DNA from: Tetrapyrgos nigripes
Lineage: Eukaryota; Basidiomycota; Agaricomycetes; Agaricales; Campanellaceae
Length of the DNA: 64,000 nt
Direction: 5' to 3'
Assembly (NCBI GenBank): GCA_013368315.1
Contig: JAACJM010000012.1
Coordinates: forward strand, 186,001-250,000
Every line of letters begins with the position of its first letter. The first letter of the stretch is position 1. The notes under the pieces are model-generated. The model was not told where the DNA came from. It saw only the letters and a program-made list of their open reading frames with translations, and ran no database searches. Shown piece by piece: positions 47,687-58,911 of this stretch. The position numbers and the translations under genes were made by a program.

Positions 47687-47892
47687 GCCAGACTCCAGTA
47701 AACAAAACGATAGTCGCGTGCCATTACGCGTCGTATTTTGATCATGTGTCCTACAAGGTAAGGTGATCACTCGGAGGACACTCCATCATCCCGACTGTCA
47801 TGCATTCTTCCGAATCATTCCCAGAAGCCATATATACCGGGATATGTCCCGTTTAAAATGTGTGAAGACCGCTCTTTCTTCAGCGTACCATC

Positions 47893-50033
47893 ATGCGGAA
47901 CTCGGAAGACGACCTCAAGGTGGATATTCAAGCTCGTCAAACACCGACTCCTCATCCCGACGACAAGTTTGGTGGTCATGAAGCTCGTCTGGCCTTGGAA
48001 CGCAAGCTATTGTGGAAGATTGACCTGCGGATGAGCATATTGATCGTCATTTACGTCCTGAACTACTTGGATAGAAACAATATCGGTGCTGCTCGTTTGA
48101 AAGGTTTTGAGAAGGATTTAAAGCTCCAAGGACAGGAATTCCCGACATTACTATCGGTCAGTCCGTACTTCAAAACGGTTTTCTTGGTGTGCTCATAGGG
48201 ACTGCAGATTCTTTATGTCGGCTATATCATCATGCAAATACCTTCGAACATGTTCCTGAACTGGATAGGCAAACCGTCTCTCTATCTGCCTTTTTGCATG
48301 ATAGTATGGGGAATAATTTCTACTTTGACAGGCAAGTTAGAACTTCCCTTTTTGAAGTCACCCCACTGATTTCTCTGTAGGAGTGACTAAAAAGTGAACG
48401 AGAACCATAATAGTGTTAGTCTATCGGGATCCTGATATATCTTGCCTAGCTTCGTCGGCGCATTACTCACGAGATTCTTCCTTGGATTCGTTGAGGTATA
48501 GACGGTTCTTTCATGACACAAATAGGTGCTGATGATGTGAACAGCGGCATTCTTCCCTGGCGCACTATTTCTCTTGTCCAAAGTAAGTAATCTCGGTCTT
48601 TCCCAGTTAGGAACTACGTTGATTCAATCTTGCAGTGGTATAAACGTGAAGAAATTGGTGTGCGTACCGCTATTCTATACTGCGGCAACCTCACATCAAA
48701 TGCTTTTGGTATTATCCTTTACTTCCAAATAAGATGTTAGTGCTGAATGACTGTCAGGGGCGCTCATAGCTTCAGGCATCCTTAGTGGTATGGACGGAAC
48801 GCTAGGTCATGCGGCTTGGAGGTATTTGAAAGTCCATCTGGTCTGTCCGTTGACTCTCAAGCTCCTATTATAGATGGCTTTTCTATATCGAGGGTGCTCT
48901 CACCGTTTTTGTCGCCATCTGCGCAGTATTCATCCTTCCGGACTTCCCGGCCACTACTAGATGGCTTTCCGAAGAAGAACGCGAACTGGCAATGCTACGT
49001 ATGGAAGAAGACGCCTTAGTTGGAGATCAAGGCGAGACAGAAACAGGTGGCCGCTTTACTGGTTTATTGCTCGCGATCACCGACTGGCGTGTATGGTGGC
49101 TTTCTTTCGCGCTGACAGCCCAAGTAGTGGCTTTGTCGTTTAACGCATACTTTCCCACTCTAAGTGCAACAATGGGCTTCAGCAGCACAGTATCTTTACT
49201 GCTGTGTGCACCTCCCTTTGCTTTTGCAGCGCTGGCTGCATTCTACCTATCACGGTGAGTTTCCTTCTGGCCAATGGCATTTGGTTCGACGGTTCATACT
49301 GTACCACAGACATTCTGATAAGACTGGTGAACGATTCTACCATATCATTTCTTCGTGAGTATTTCTCTCACTGGTCGTTTGCGGGTACGCAAATGCTGAG
49401 CGATATTTCTCCAAGTTTCCTTCTCGGAATTATCGGTTTCGTCATTGCCATTAGCACGATGAACACGGCAGCTCGTTATGTTTCATTGTAAGGGAATATA
49501 CCTTCCAGGCCCTGCTGTCCTGCTGACGGTTTGTAATTTGGCAGATTTCTGATGGCTCAATGTACGCTGAAAGCCCCCAGTTGAAGGGTTAACAATACTG
49601 ATCCGCGATTCAAGCCTATGCCGGTTTCGTCGTTCTCTATGCTTGGATGAGCAATTCTTTCCCGAGGCCACCGAGTAAGCGTGCTGTTGCCATCGCGTTA
49701 ATCAATGCTTTTTCACAGCTAGGCAACGTTGCGGGCTCGTACGTTTGAGATCTTTTCTACCACCACTCTAAATTGAACTACTCTCGCCTTACAGCTATGT
49801 CTTCCCGAGTATGTGGGGCCCGACGTATCGCAGTAGGTTTAGTCGTCTGTTTTTACTGAACGATGTACTGAACCACCCCAAAAGACTCTTACGCCATATG
49901 CATATCCACGTCTGGAGTCGCTATCATTATGTGCTGGATATTTAGACTTCATCTGCAGAATCTTAATGCGAAGCTAGACCGCGAGGAGGAAGAGAAAGGC
50001 ATAAAACAGAAAGGCTTCCGATACCTACTGTAA
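47893..50033 (+). CDS. MFS transporter, anion:cation symporter (DAL5/allantoate permease) type
   Basis: Start ATG at 47893 (MRNSEDDLKVDIQARQ), a cytosolic leader, then twelve predicted spans. Features: LDLRMSIL-type start as IDLRMSILIVIYVLNYLDRNNIGAARLKG, YVGYIIMQIPSNMFLNWIGKPSLYLPF, NFVGALLTRFFLGFVEAAFFPGALFLLSKWYKREEIGVRTAILYCGNL, SGILSGMDGTLGHAAWRWLFYIEGALT and FPATTRWLSEEERELA. These match the Dal5 family of carboxylate and vitamin transporters. The third exon boundary uses GACAG/GCAAGT, a GC donor. The end is QNLNAKLDREEEEKG...FRYLL, stop at 50031-50033. Substrate unknown. Confidence 0.9.
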
Positions 50034-50699
50034 TCTTACTGATCTCGAACATGAGTCGAGCCGCGTTCTAGAAACTTCTGGTCACTTCAGTCTCAGCTCT
50101 TAAAGTCTGTGCTTCAGTGCTCGTAGGAAGACAGAAGAATATTCTACAATGTTTGCGCACAACTTCCTGCACCCACTTCCCCTCATGACATCCCACGCAA
50201 GTCATCCAATCATTCCAAGGATGACACCTAGTGGACCTACACCAAGCAGGCTCATCATCACGGCCGCTGGTACATTGATAGTGGGCTATGTAAGCATTCT
50301 GTGCTTTCGAGCATTCCATTCGTGCAAACGTTTGTCTTGTAGACCGCCTACGCTGTCTGGACTGGGTCATCTATTTCGAGGACCACAGTTCCGCCGGTTG
50401 CTGTTCCAAACAGACTAGGAATGACTTTGACGAAAGAACTTGACCGAGAAACGTGGGACTCGGATTATCTGAGCTGTCTGGAATGGTGTATCTTGTACTC
50501 GTAGAAACGAATAAGGACGGGGTTGAAATTTGAGGCCCGGGTATAATTTAACGGATCTGCTGTAACTGTTTATAGTAGCGAGTCTATTACGCGTGTCGAA
50601 CTGACCAGCGTTCTTTCTCCATCGTTCCACTTGTAAATCTTGTGCTTTATCACCATCGTCATTGCCTGACCTTCACTCTCCGACGGTGAGGAGACAGAG
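50034..50699. other. Gene-free spacer between MFS and NEM1 genes
   Basis: 666 bp. Short ORFs on both strands (for example 50149-50418) have no family features. Some of it must be the NEM1 promoter and 5' UTR. No repeat noticed. Confidence 0.4.
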
Positions 50700-52078
50700 A
50701 TGAATTCTCTGGCCTACCTCTCTCGTCAGCTCGACAATTATGCTGCCCCAAAGACTCCATCAACCCCACCATCTGAGCATCCCCAAAACAGGCACCCGGC
50801 CCCATCCTCAGACCTCTCCAAGAGAGTCGGCATTTGGTCGACCAGGTCCTTCCTTTACACATCTCCCAACTCATCCAAACCCAGGGCTCCTTCCGCCGTG
50901 GCATCACTTAAACCACCTTCCGTCCCGATCGAGACTATTCCTTCTTCCAAGTCACGTCCATCATCTCTTATAAGTCGGATTTTCTTTCTGCGAGTGCTGG
51001 TGTTAGCATGGGATGCAGTTCGTGCGGCATGGTGTTCTGTACTGGAGGCATTCCGTTTGGGTGGAAACAAGCAAGTGATTGATCGTTCTTCAACGAAGGA
51101 GAAACAGTCCATGCTGGAAGACAGTTCGGACGAGGAATCTCTGACCTCACCCCTCACTTTACTCACTCAGCCTACATCAAACTCGATACCAATTAAACTG
51201 GATGTCCAGTCCTTATCACGGCAGCATCTACAACCTCTAATATCCACAAATTCCCCAAGTCAGACTGATTCCAGTTCCAGCACGCCTCGGTCTTCTACTC
51301 CCTTATTGGCCGCTCGAAAATCTCCCTTCCATTCACAGAAAACCCTTGTACTCGATCTCGACGAGACGCTCATACATTCCACTTCTCGGCCCATACCTTC
51401 TGCTGGCAGCTCGGGCTTCTTCGGGTTAAGTCCCTTTGGATCGAGAAAAGTTGGTGCGGGACATGTTGTTGAGGTGGTGCTGGGTGGAAAGAGTACATGT
51501 TACCACGTATACAAAAGGCCATTTGTGGATTTCTTTCTTAGAACAGTGAGTCCTCGTCCTCGTTCAATTAAATGATATTAATATGCTCCAGGTTTCTGGA
51601 TGGTATACACTCGTTATATTTACCGCGTCAATGCAGGAGTACGCAGACCCGGTCATCGACTGGCTAGATGCTGGCAGAGGCATCTTGGTACATCGCTTGT
51701 TTCGGGATGTGAGCCTTGGTTTCCGCTCGGTCTACACAGCCGTTTCTGATGTTCCGCTCTAACAGTCATGCACACAACTGCCAAACGGATCATACACGAA
51801 GGATTTGTCCATTATAGAACCGGATCTTGCAAGGGTCTGTCTTGTCGATAATTCCCCAGTGAGTTATCGAGTGAATGAAGGTACAGGGATCCTTTCTGTG
51901 TTTGGTAATTTGGAATACTTATTGTTTGCCCAGCTAATGGAATTCCAATAGAGGGGTGGACACACGATCCATCAGACGAAGCGCTACTGGATCTTCTTCC
52001 TGTACTCGACTCATTACGATTTACCTCTGATGTTCGCCGGGTTTTGGGCCTTCGGACAGCTGGGATAATGTCGTAGGG
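50700..52078 (+). CDS. NEM1: NEM1-like nuclear envelope phosphatase (CTDNEP1/Dullard family)
   Basis: Start ATG at 50700 ([18 protein letters not shown]). A Ser/Pro-rich N-terminus, a hydrophobic anchor at about residues 91-115 ([21 protein letters not shown]), and the FCP1/Dullard catalytic domain with the DxDxT motif as [30 protein letters not shown] and [24 protein letters not shown] follow, then [12 protein letters not shown] and [21 protein letters not shown], ending LRTAGIMS, stop at 52076-52078. With Spo7 this enzyme activates the lipin Pah1 by dephosphorylation, controlling phospholipid versus triacylglycerol flux at the nuclear envelope and ER. Introns are short and canonical. Confidence 0.93.
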
Positions 52079-52390
52079 ATGTTTAGACTTCATTTTTTTT
52101 GGGTGTCCTTTTCTCGCATATTCGTATTTAACGCGCATTCAGATACCACTGCATTGGGTCCTCCTGGACACTGTTCTCAGTAATTTAAAGCCATGTACCT
52201 CTACATAGTCGTTGTCTTGTCGTCCCGTCTGCTTTACTGTCCGGTTCAATAATAGTGATATTAGGAAGCATACACTTTGTTGTGAAGTAATGAAAATATT
52301 GACAATGAGAGAGGAAACCAAACTATACACTGAAGATATATGACGATGATCGTAAAAAAGGGAGGGATAAAACAGCATGCCGAGAAGACA
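52079..52390. other. Spacer between convergent NEM1 and SNF7 genes
   Basis: 312 bp, the two 3' UTRs. No ORF or repeat seen. Confidence 0.4.
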
Positions 52391-53269
52391 CTACATTGAC
52401 ATTGCGAGGGAAGCCTTTAATTCTTCGAGTTGTGCCTCTTCGTCGTCTTCCACCGCAGCTTTATGTCGGTCTGTAGAAGGTGTCATGGCGTACGTCGGTC
52501 AAAATATGATAGTGATACTCACTGTTTTCTGCGCGAGGTGGTTGCTGCAAAGGTACCGGCTCTGCTCCTGCTAGTCGTTCATTCAGTTCGTCTTGCTCCA
52601 GTTCATCCAATTCAGCCTGTAATTCGTCCTGTGCGATGGTCCTCAGTACGGAGAGGTGACCTAGATCATCGGGACTCACCTCATCTATCTCTGGGGCTCC
52701 CATAGGATTTGAGATTGCTTCTGCGACCTCGTCTGCCAACGCACGCTGATCATTAATCTGATTCATAACAGTGTCGACCTTGTCCATCGTCCTGTTAATG
52801 CAGAGGTATCAGACAAAATAACTCGTATGGGCATTGGATACACACATGTTGCCGTGTATCACTTTCAACGCATCTGCTCCCTTCTTCATTGCAGCCATCG
52901 TCTCCGCATTTAGGTTAGCCGACTCTAATGTATTGACCTGCATCTCCAGTTGCAGTCGTGTACCAGATAATCTGTCCAGTTCTGCTTCACTAGCTTTCTT
53001 GCGCTTGAGGGCGGCGGTGGCAACTATCGACGGGGGGTGGGGAACCTGAGTCGAAAGAGCGACAGCTTTGCGGAAACAGCGACCATACCTGCCTTGTTCG
53101 ATACTGCGTTTGCCTTTGCTTTCTTCAGCTCATCCTCAATCTTCTTCTGCAAATGTTCTTCCTTCTTCTCAATCATCTGTAGCTGCTGCCGAAGGGTAAC
53201 GATTGCATCTCGTGCAGATTGCTTGGGGTCTCGACGAGCACCAAAGTAGCTCATGAAGCTAGCCATCAT
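52391..53269 (-). CDS. SNF7: SNF7/VPS32 ESCRT-III subunit
   Basis: Polymer-forming ESCRT-III subunit for multivesicular body sorting and membrane scission. Tandem ATGs at 53269 and 53266 (MMASFMSYFGARRDPKQSARDAI). A basic helix 1, then LRQQLQMIEKKEEHLQKKIEDELKKAKANA, AALKRKKASEAELDR, MQVNTLESANLNAETMAAMKKGADALKVIHGNM and MDKVDTVMNQINDQRALADEVAEAIS. The acidic C-half ends DDEEAQLEELKASLAMSM, stop 52391-52393. That C-terminal helix is the MIM/Bro1-binding type found in Snf7. It converges with NEM1. Confidence 0.93.
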
Positions 53270-53655
53270 AACGAAGAAAGGTGGTGAAATGGAAGGGGAG
53301 CGACTGTCAAAGGAAGAGGTCGTCAGGTAACAACTCGCTACGGAGTACGCAGCCAACTATGAGGTCAATCAAGGCCAGTCAGCCCTGAGCCAAGGATGGT
53401 CCGGATAAGGCAAGTATGATCACGTGAAAGATTGACTCCTTTTGTCGCCGAAAGCTCGCTTCAACTTGGCTTCAACTCAGCTCATTTTTTACAGCGTTCG
53501 ATTTCCAAGCTCGAAGAGGTATCAATTCTACAAGAAATCATCATCTAGGCACTAATACTAGATATTTTCTACAGTCCAAATCAGTCCTCTTTTCCATCCG
53601 TACTGTGCGCACATAATCAACGTCGGTTCCAAGCCCTCAACATATTCGTCGAGAC
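53270..53655. other. Spacer between ceramide synthase and SNF7 (same strand)
   Basis: 386 bp, no supported gene; SNF7 promoter plus ceramide synthase 3' UTR. A short CAACTTGGCTTCAACTCAGCT-like stretch near 53461-53481 has small internal similarity, otherwise nothing. Confidence 0.35.
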
Positions 53656-54842
53656 TCACCTATCGACTTCGTCATCACTGCGGTCATCCGAAGCACCTTC
53701 TCCAGATGTGACCACACGCCATGCAACGCGGCATATCGTCCAAAACCATAGTATTTGCATGACCTGTTTTGTTTTTTTTTTCGAATCAGCCGGTCTTTCT
53801 ACCGCAAGAGTAGGACTGACCTCTAAAGCGAGCAAGGAAATTATAAACACGCCATGGGAACCGTAAGAGACGTAGTGACCGCGCACTACATCCCAGTCGA
53901 AACGTAGGAGTCGCGGAAGATCGAAGATGGCGGATTTTATTACGATTACGAACAAGATATGTCTGGTAACAAACCAGGATACCAGGAACCAGGCGAAAGT
54001 TGAGTCGGATATTATCTGGGGGAGTTCGAGATAACGCATCATCTTGCCCATCTAGCAGAAGATAAGCAGCAAACTCTCGGGAACAGGAAAAAGACTGACT
54101 GGCAAGAAAATGTCGCACCAATCCATGAGGACCATAATAAGACATCCAACACGAGTGAAATTATAAAAGTAGCTCATGGCCATGAGGAGAACGGTAACGA
54201 CATGGTGGGTCATCATCTGGACGTGGTCTTTTCGTCGTGCTTCGGCGTTGAGAACTAGGATTTGGTGAAGATAGAAGGCAGTTTGAGTGATATAGTAGAT
54301 CTTGACTGGGGCGGGGAGATAAACGTGAGGATAATTGACCCAAAGTTCAACCGGGTCCAGTATTTTAGTAGGAAAGTTCCAATTGACATACTTGGTTGAT
54401 AGTCAGACAGGAAATATAGTAGAGTTCTGATGAACTTACGAGCCCGAAGCCCCATTGGATGGGATAGTACACCATAGACCATCCCTGTTCCCCAAATCTG
54501 AGCACACTGCGGTGCATTTTTTTTGATTGTTTTTTTTGTCGGACGAAGAACATGATGACCATTGCCATTTGCCTTGCCATTACCATTGGCTTTGCCTGCT
54601 TCCCGTGCAAGTGTATACCTGAGATCCCTGGAAAGTTTCCAACTAGCAAAAGGCTCGAAAACAAAAAGGCGAAAGAAATCGCGCAGAACGGCGAAGACAG
54701 CTATAATAGTGACAGCTAGGCATATGTCCTTGCGGCCAGTAACGTAGTAACGAGAGTCGAGGAATGAGTCCGGGTTTTCTGGGGTATCCACAGGATATGA
54801 GAGGGAGAAGAAGGGGACGAGCCAAGACGGGAGGAGATCCAT
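53656..54842 (-). CDS. LAG1: Ceramide synthase (LAG1/LAC1 family, TLC domain)
   Basis: N-acylates sphingoid bases in the ER. Start ATG at 54842 (MDLLPSWLVPFFSLSYPVD); an upstream ATG at 54953 adds 37 residues and is less likely. A first hydrophobic span IICLAV-like (DICLAVTIIAVFAVL), a basic loop with Gly/Asn repeats (GKANGNGKANGNGHH), KFSE-like WGTGMVYGVLSHPMG, then the TLC domain. VYLPAPVKIYYITQTAFYL is followed by RRKDHVQMMTHHVVTVLLM (the HH pair of the active site) and MSYFYNFTRVGCLIMVLMDWCDIFLP (Lag1p motif with the conserved Asp). The acidic tail ends DDEVDR at 53656. Divergent from an RRM gene across 79 bp. Confidence 0.93.
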
Positions 54843-54921
54843 TGAGGTGGAGGATAATAGGAACGTTCCACTTTTGTCGCGCTGGAATTTCTTCGCGTCG
54901 TCTCGTGCACGTGGGACAAAA
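54843..54921. promoter_or_regulatory. Compact bidirectional promoter, ceramide synthase / RRM gene
   Basis: Seventy-nine bp between two divergent ATGs. It contains CACGTG (54907-54912), an E-box hexamer, close to the RRM gene start. Whether a bHLH factor uses it is not known. Confidence 0.5.
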
Positions 54922-55846
54922 ATGGCCTCTACCTCCAACCAGCCCAATTGCACCCTCTACATCAACAATCTCAACGATAAGATACACAAGGATGAGCTTC
55001 GCAGTCAGCTTCTCGCTCTCTTCACTACATACGGCAAGGTCTGCGATGTTGTCGCGTCAAAAACCCCAAAAATGAAAGGTCAAGCCTTTCTTGTATTTAC
55101 CGATCTGGCAGGAGCCACAGCTGCAATGCGTGCTTGCGAAGGAATGCTTTTCTACGATAAGCCTATGGTTCGTCCTCCATGGTATTCCAAGAGTGCATCT
55201 TGCCCAACTAGTTTACCTTGCAGCATATTGACTATGCAAGAACGAAATCATATGCAACTTTGAAGAGGGAAGATCCCAGCTTTGTCCCACCGAATTCAAT
55301 GAACGCGAGCGCGCTAGTCCGACAGAATGGTGTGCAGGATAACAAACGATCACGAGAAGAGGATTTCGCGGATGGAGAGAGGCAAGCCAAACGGGACAAG
55401 GCAGAGTCTGACGACGAAATGGAGATCGACGACGACGATGACGCTCCACAAGAGAATAGTCACTCCGGTCAGTTGATTTTATGCTGCCCAAATTTATCCT
55501 TCTCTCATTTCCTTGTTAGGCGCTCTGCCACCACCAGTTGATCATCCTACCTCTCGTTTACTATGTACCAATCTGCCGCAGGAAGTAACCGACAGTGTCC
55601 TCTCTGTCCTTTTACAGCAGTAAGCATTTGTTTTGACGTGATCTAGACGATACTCATTGTCTGTGTAGATATCAAGGTTTCCAAAGTACACAAGTGTCAC
55701 AATCACCTGTTCCCAAAGCTGATGGAAACAGAGTCAAAATGGCTCAGGTCTCATTCGAGTCCGCCGAGCTAGCTACCGCTGCGAAAGAGGCACTTGATGG
55801 CTATACCCTAAAAAAAGATTGGAATATGTCTGTAGTGTTTATATGA
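54922..55846 (+). CDS. U1A/U2B''-type spliceosomal RRM protein
   Basis: Start ATG at 54922. RRM1: RNP2 as TLYINNLNDKI, RNP1 as MKGQAFLVFTDL, ending MHIDYARTKSYA. A charged linker (KRSREEDFADGERQAKRDK, then DDEMEIDDDDDAPQ) leads to RRM2: HPTSRLLCTNLPQEV, VSQSPVPKADGNRVKMAQVSF, then TLKKDWNMSVVFI and the stop at 55844-55846. Two RRMs with this linker is the plan of U1A/U2B''/SNF. It binds U1 or U2 snRNA hairpins in the spliceosome. Whether it serves U1, U2 or both cannot be decided here; in many fungi one protein covers the U2B'' role. Confidence 0.88.
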
Positions 55847-55913
55847 ACTTCCATAATATCTGACTCTGCGGTGTGTAACTCATTGTATGATAGAAAAAAT
55901 TTCATCTTCATCG

Positions 55914-56767
55914 TTACAGAAAGCTACATGGTGATATATTCAATTCTTTACCCAAAGCTTCCTTAATGGCTTTTCCGATAGGCCCAGCAGAGGAAGGGTT
56001 CTGTCCTGTAAGCAAATGCCCATCTATGACCACGTACTCCTGGAGAAGACGTGAGCAACGAGATTCATTGACCGCAGGATAAAAGCGAACCCCAAGAAGC
56101 TCTGAAGCCTTCTTGTAGATGCCGAGAGCCTTGATCTTGTCCTCTAGGGAAATACAACTCTGTCCAGGCAAAGGTGAGAGACTTCGCTTTTCGAGAAGGC
56201 CATCCTTGTCTATAGCATTGACCAGCTCCCTGTATATCATGACAACATAATGATAAGGATGGAGGCGGTGCGACGACAACGTACGCTCTGCAGCCGTGAT
56301 CTTACTGGCCTGGTAAAACTATAGAGAAGGTGACGTATGTATGCACAACGCTTTTGACAAAGTTACTTCTGAGACAAGTTTGATGTTGACAGGGTCTTCA
56401 GCTAGATCAATGACGGACCTCCAACGTGGAAGATAGACGTGAAAGCCTTTTTGGCGTTTGCCAACTTGGCCTTGACGGTTTCGTCGTTGAGGAAACAGAT
56501 TTCTTGTCTTCATCATACTCTACCAGTGCGATGGATAGTCCGAGTTCTTGACTGACCTTGACCAATGGGGGGATTAGGACCTTTCAGGGCTGCAAAGTCG
56601 ATGCTGGCAAAGTCCTTAAGGACGTAGTATGGGTGCGCTGCCTCCGGGAGATACCAGCCCTGTGTTATGCGTTATCATGGAGTTATATCTCTCAGTAATA
56701 GCACGTACGATGGTACACCCTTCAGGCTCTTGTCCACAGAAGTGTATGCAAAAAGAACAGAAGGCAT
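55914..56767 (-). pseudogene. Degenerate DJ-1/PfpI-like gene, no nucleophile cysteine
   Basis: The ATG at 56767 gives MPSVLFAYTSVDKSLKGVPS, then GWYLPEAAHPYYVLKDFA, ALKGPNPPIG, FLNDETVKAKLANAKKAF, DLAEDPVNIKLVSE, FYQASKITAAE, ELVNAIDKDG, SLEDKIKALGIYKKASELLG and LLTGQNPSSAGPIGKAIKEAL, stop at 55914. These are successive blocks of fungal DJ-1/PfpI proteins, but they need at least three frame changes. In addition, the nucleophile elbow (xVCHGPA between ITAA and LVNA) is gone; the splice junction joins ITAAER to ELVNAI. The gene therefore cannot give an active enzyme. It is a decayed copy rather than a sequencing artefact, because a catalytic block is missing as well as bases. Confidence 0.85.
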
Positions 56768-57248
56768 GTCGAGGCAGGAACAAGTTTTGGATGCTGTGGT
56801 CAATGATATAGAGATCGCTCCTTTCTATTTCAAGTTTCCGGCTATCGTAATAAGTTATTATCGCATCTATTGGTCGGGTTCCGGAAGGAGAGAAGAGGTA
56901 CAGTTGGTATCTGGGGTTTTGGAAAGTCTCCTATCGCAATTGGATGACCTAGGTAGTCGGGCCGCAGTCTGACAGTATGTTGAGAGCTTGGGATGTTGTC
57001 AAATCCCTCTAATCAAATGGTACCTTCTGCGACCTAGCTTAAGATAGAAGTAGACGTCATGAAGCGAGGTCTTTTTTAATCAAGCCGAGTTGAACGATGT
57101 TGAAGGCGCCATTAAGATCGATGATAGTCGAGCATTGAGGGTCACCTGATTTATCCATCTCCTGTCTACTGCCCAGTTTCAAAAGTCGCCGAACTCATCC
57201 AAGCCAATCTTTCGGTCTTGATCAGTGGTCTGCTCTACCTTCAAGCAA
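56768..57248. other. Spacer between DJ-1 pseudogene and MOB1
   Basis: 481 bp holding the MOB1 promoter and 5' UTR. A + strand ORF here (56667-56972) lies across the pseudogene start and is not supported. Confidence 0.4.
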
Positions 57249-58338
57249 ATGTCCTCGTTCTTTGGTCTGTGAGTTCCCTCCTCCATTTTAGTGTCCTGGC
57301 CGGAAACATAATGAAACCCTCATCGAAACAAGTGGCAAGACTCGCACCTTCAAGCCTCGCAAGGATGTACCCGAAGGAACCAAGCAATATCAACTGAGGA
57401 AGTATGCAGAAGCTACTCTGGTCAGTGACACTAGCGGCCAGATGCTCAAGTCAATGAACCGTCTTAATCCACTCAGGGGTCGGGTAACTTGAGGTTGGCG
57501 GTCCAACTACCTGATGGCGAGGATACGAATGAATGGTTAGCAGTACACGGTGAGTCGTTGCGCACCTTACATCTTGGGTTCTCATACTAACGGACTTACA
57601 GCGGTTGACTTTTTCAATCATCTAAACATGCTCTATGGAACCATCACAGAGTTCTGTACGCGTCAGGAGGTAAAGATCTTCGACAATGCGTTCCATATTT
57701 CACTTAATCTTCTTTTCCCAGTGTCCAATTATGTCTGCAGGCCCAAGGTCAGCCCACTGCTCATAATTCAAGATTACAGCTCAAATCTCATACCAGATAC
57801 GAATATCTCTGGGAAGATGGCGCCAAGTACAAAAGACCGACCAAGCTACCTGCTCCTGAATATGTTGATGCGCTCATGAATTGGGTACAGAATTTGTTAG
57901 ACGATGAGGCTCTCTTTCCCAACAAAATCGGTCAGGAGTTCAGAAAGTTCATTAGCACCACTCATTCAGATCATGCTATTCACCAGGTGTTCCATTTCCG
58001 AAGAACTTTAGAGACACAGTGCGGACTATCTCTCGCAGACTATTCCGCATATATGCGCATATATACAGCAATCACTTTGACCATATATGCGCTCTTGGCA
58101 TTGAAGGTCTGTTGTCTATCTTTCAGGAAAACATCCATCTCACCTAATTCGTGTATAGCCCACTTGAACACTAGCTACCGACACTTCTTTTTATTCATTA
58201 ATGAGGTATGTATGTCACTGCGAGGTTCTCCTGGCTGTGGAATTTACGTCCTTGCAGTTTGACCTCGTGGACAAGAAGGAATTAGCGCCTCTTGATGAAC
58301 TCAATGAAGCTATTTTGGCAGAAGAGAAGACCCGGTAA
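57249..58338 (+). CDS. MOB1: MOB1 kinase activator
   Basis: Binds and activates Dbf2/NDR-LATS kinases in mitotic exit and septation. Start ATG at 57249 (MSSFFGL). A 64-nt intron joins to GKTRTFKPRKDVPEGTKQYQLRKYAEATL, then [43 protein letters not shown]. The zinc-site Cys pair is in RQECPIMSAGPRYEYLW; YKRPTKLPAPEYVDALMNWVQ follows. After another intron, GVPFPKNFRDTVRTISRRLFRIYAHIYSNHF carries the two zinc-binding His. Then HLNTSYRHFFLFINEFDLVDKKELAPLDELNEAI ends EEKTR, stop at 58336-58338. All MOB1 landmarks are in frame. Confidence 0.94.
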
Positions 58339-58911
58339 ACGATAACATGTAACCATATACCCCCTGATCACTCTCGCCTTCGCCTCGAGGAGCTGTATTG
58401 CGTGTTGTATTGCGTGTACTCATAATGACATATGTTCATGTGCCTACTTTTACTCCACTCAGGGCTGACGAAGAAAGGTTGCAGAAAAAAACTGTTACTA
58501 GCTATATCGTCTACAGATCGACGTAGTGTGAATAACTACCCGTGTTTTTAGTTATGTGGTGCTACAGAGAGTCTATTTTTCGTGTATGATGACATCTGCG
58601 TACAATATTGAGCGAGTAATAGCTGCAGGTACAAAAAAAAATTCGAATGCTAGAGTAGGTGATTGGGGGAAGGGGACTCGTAAACAGAGTGGAATAATAT
58701 ACAGTAACACCAGGACGTGGAGGGGTATACCGATCGTTTGTTACGGAAGAGGCATCCTTGATAGCTGGCATATGACACTAATAGTACAAACTGTTTCGAC
58801 TGATGCTTTGAAAACAGTGCTGAAAATGGTGGTGCTGTGGTGCTCTATGGATTCCCTAAAAAAAAAAAAGGTGCGTGTGTATTTGGATGTCCAGAAAACA
58901 CCGAAAAGTGG
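58339..58911. other. Spacer between convergent MOB1 and BTB genes
   Basis: 573 bp. A 123-codon frame (58556-58927) has no family features and overlaps the BTB 3' end, so it is not called. A poly-A run of about 12 lies at 58858-58869. Two nearby copies of a TGTATTGCGTGT-like unit occur at about 58395-58411. Confidence 0.4.
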
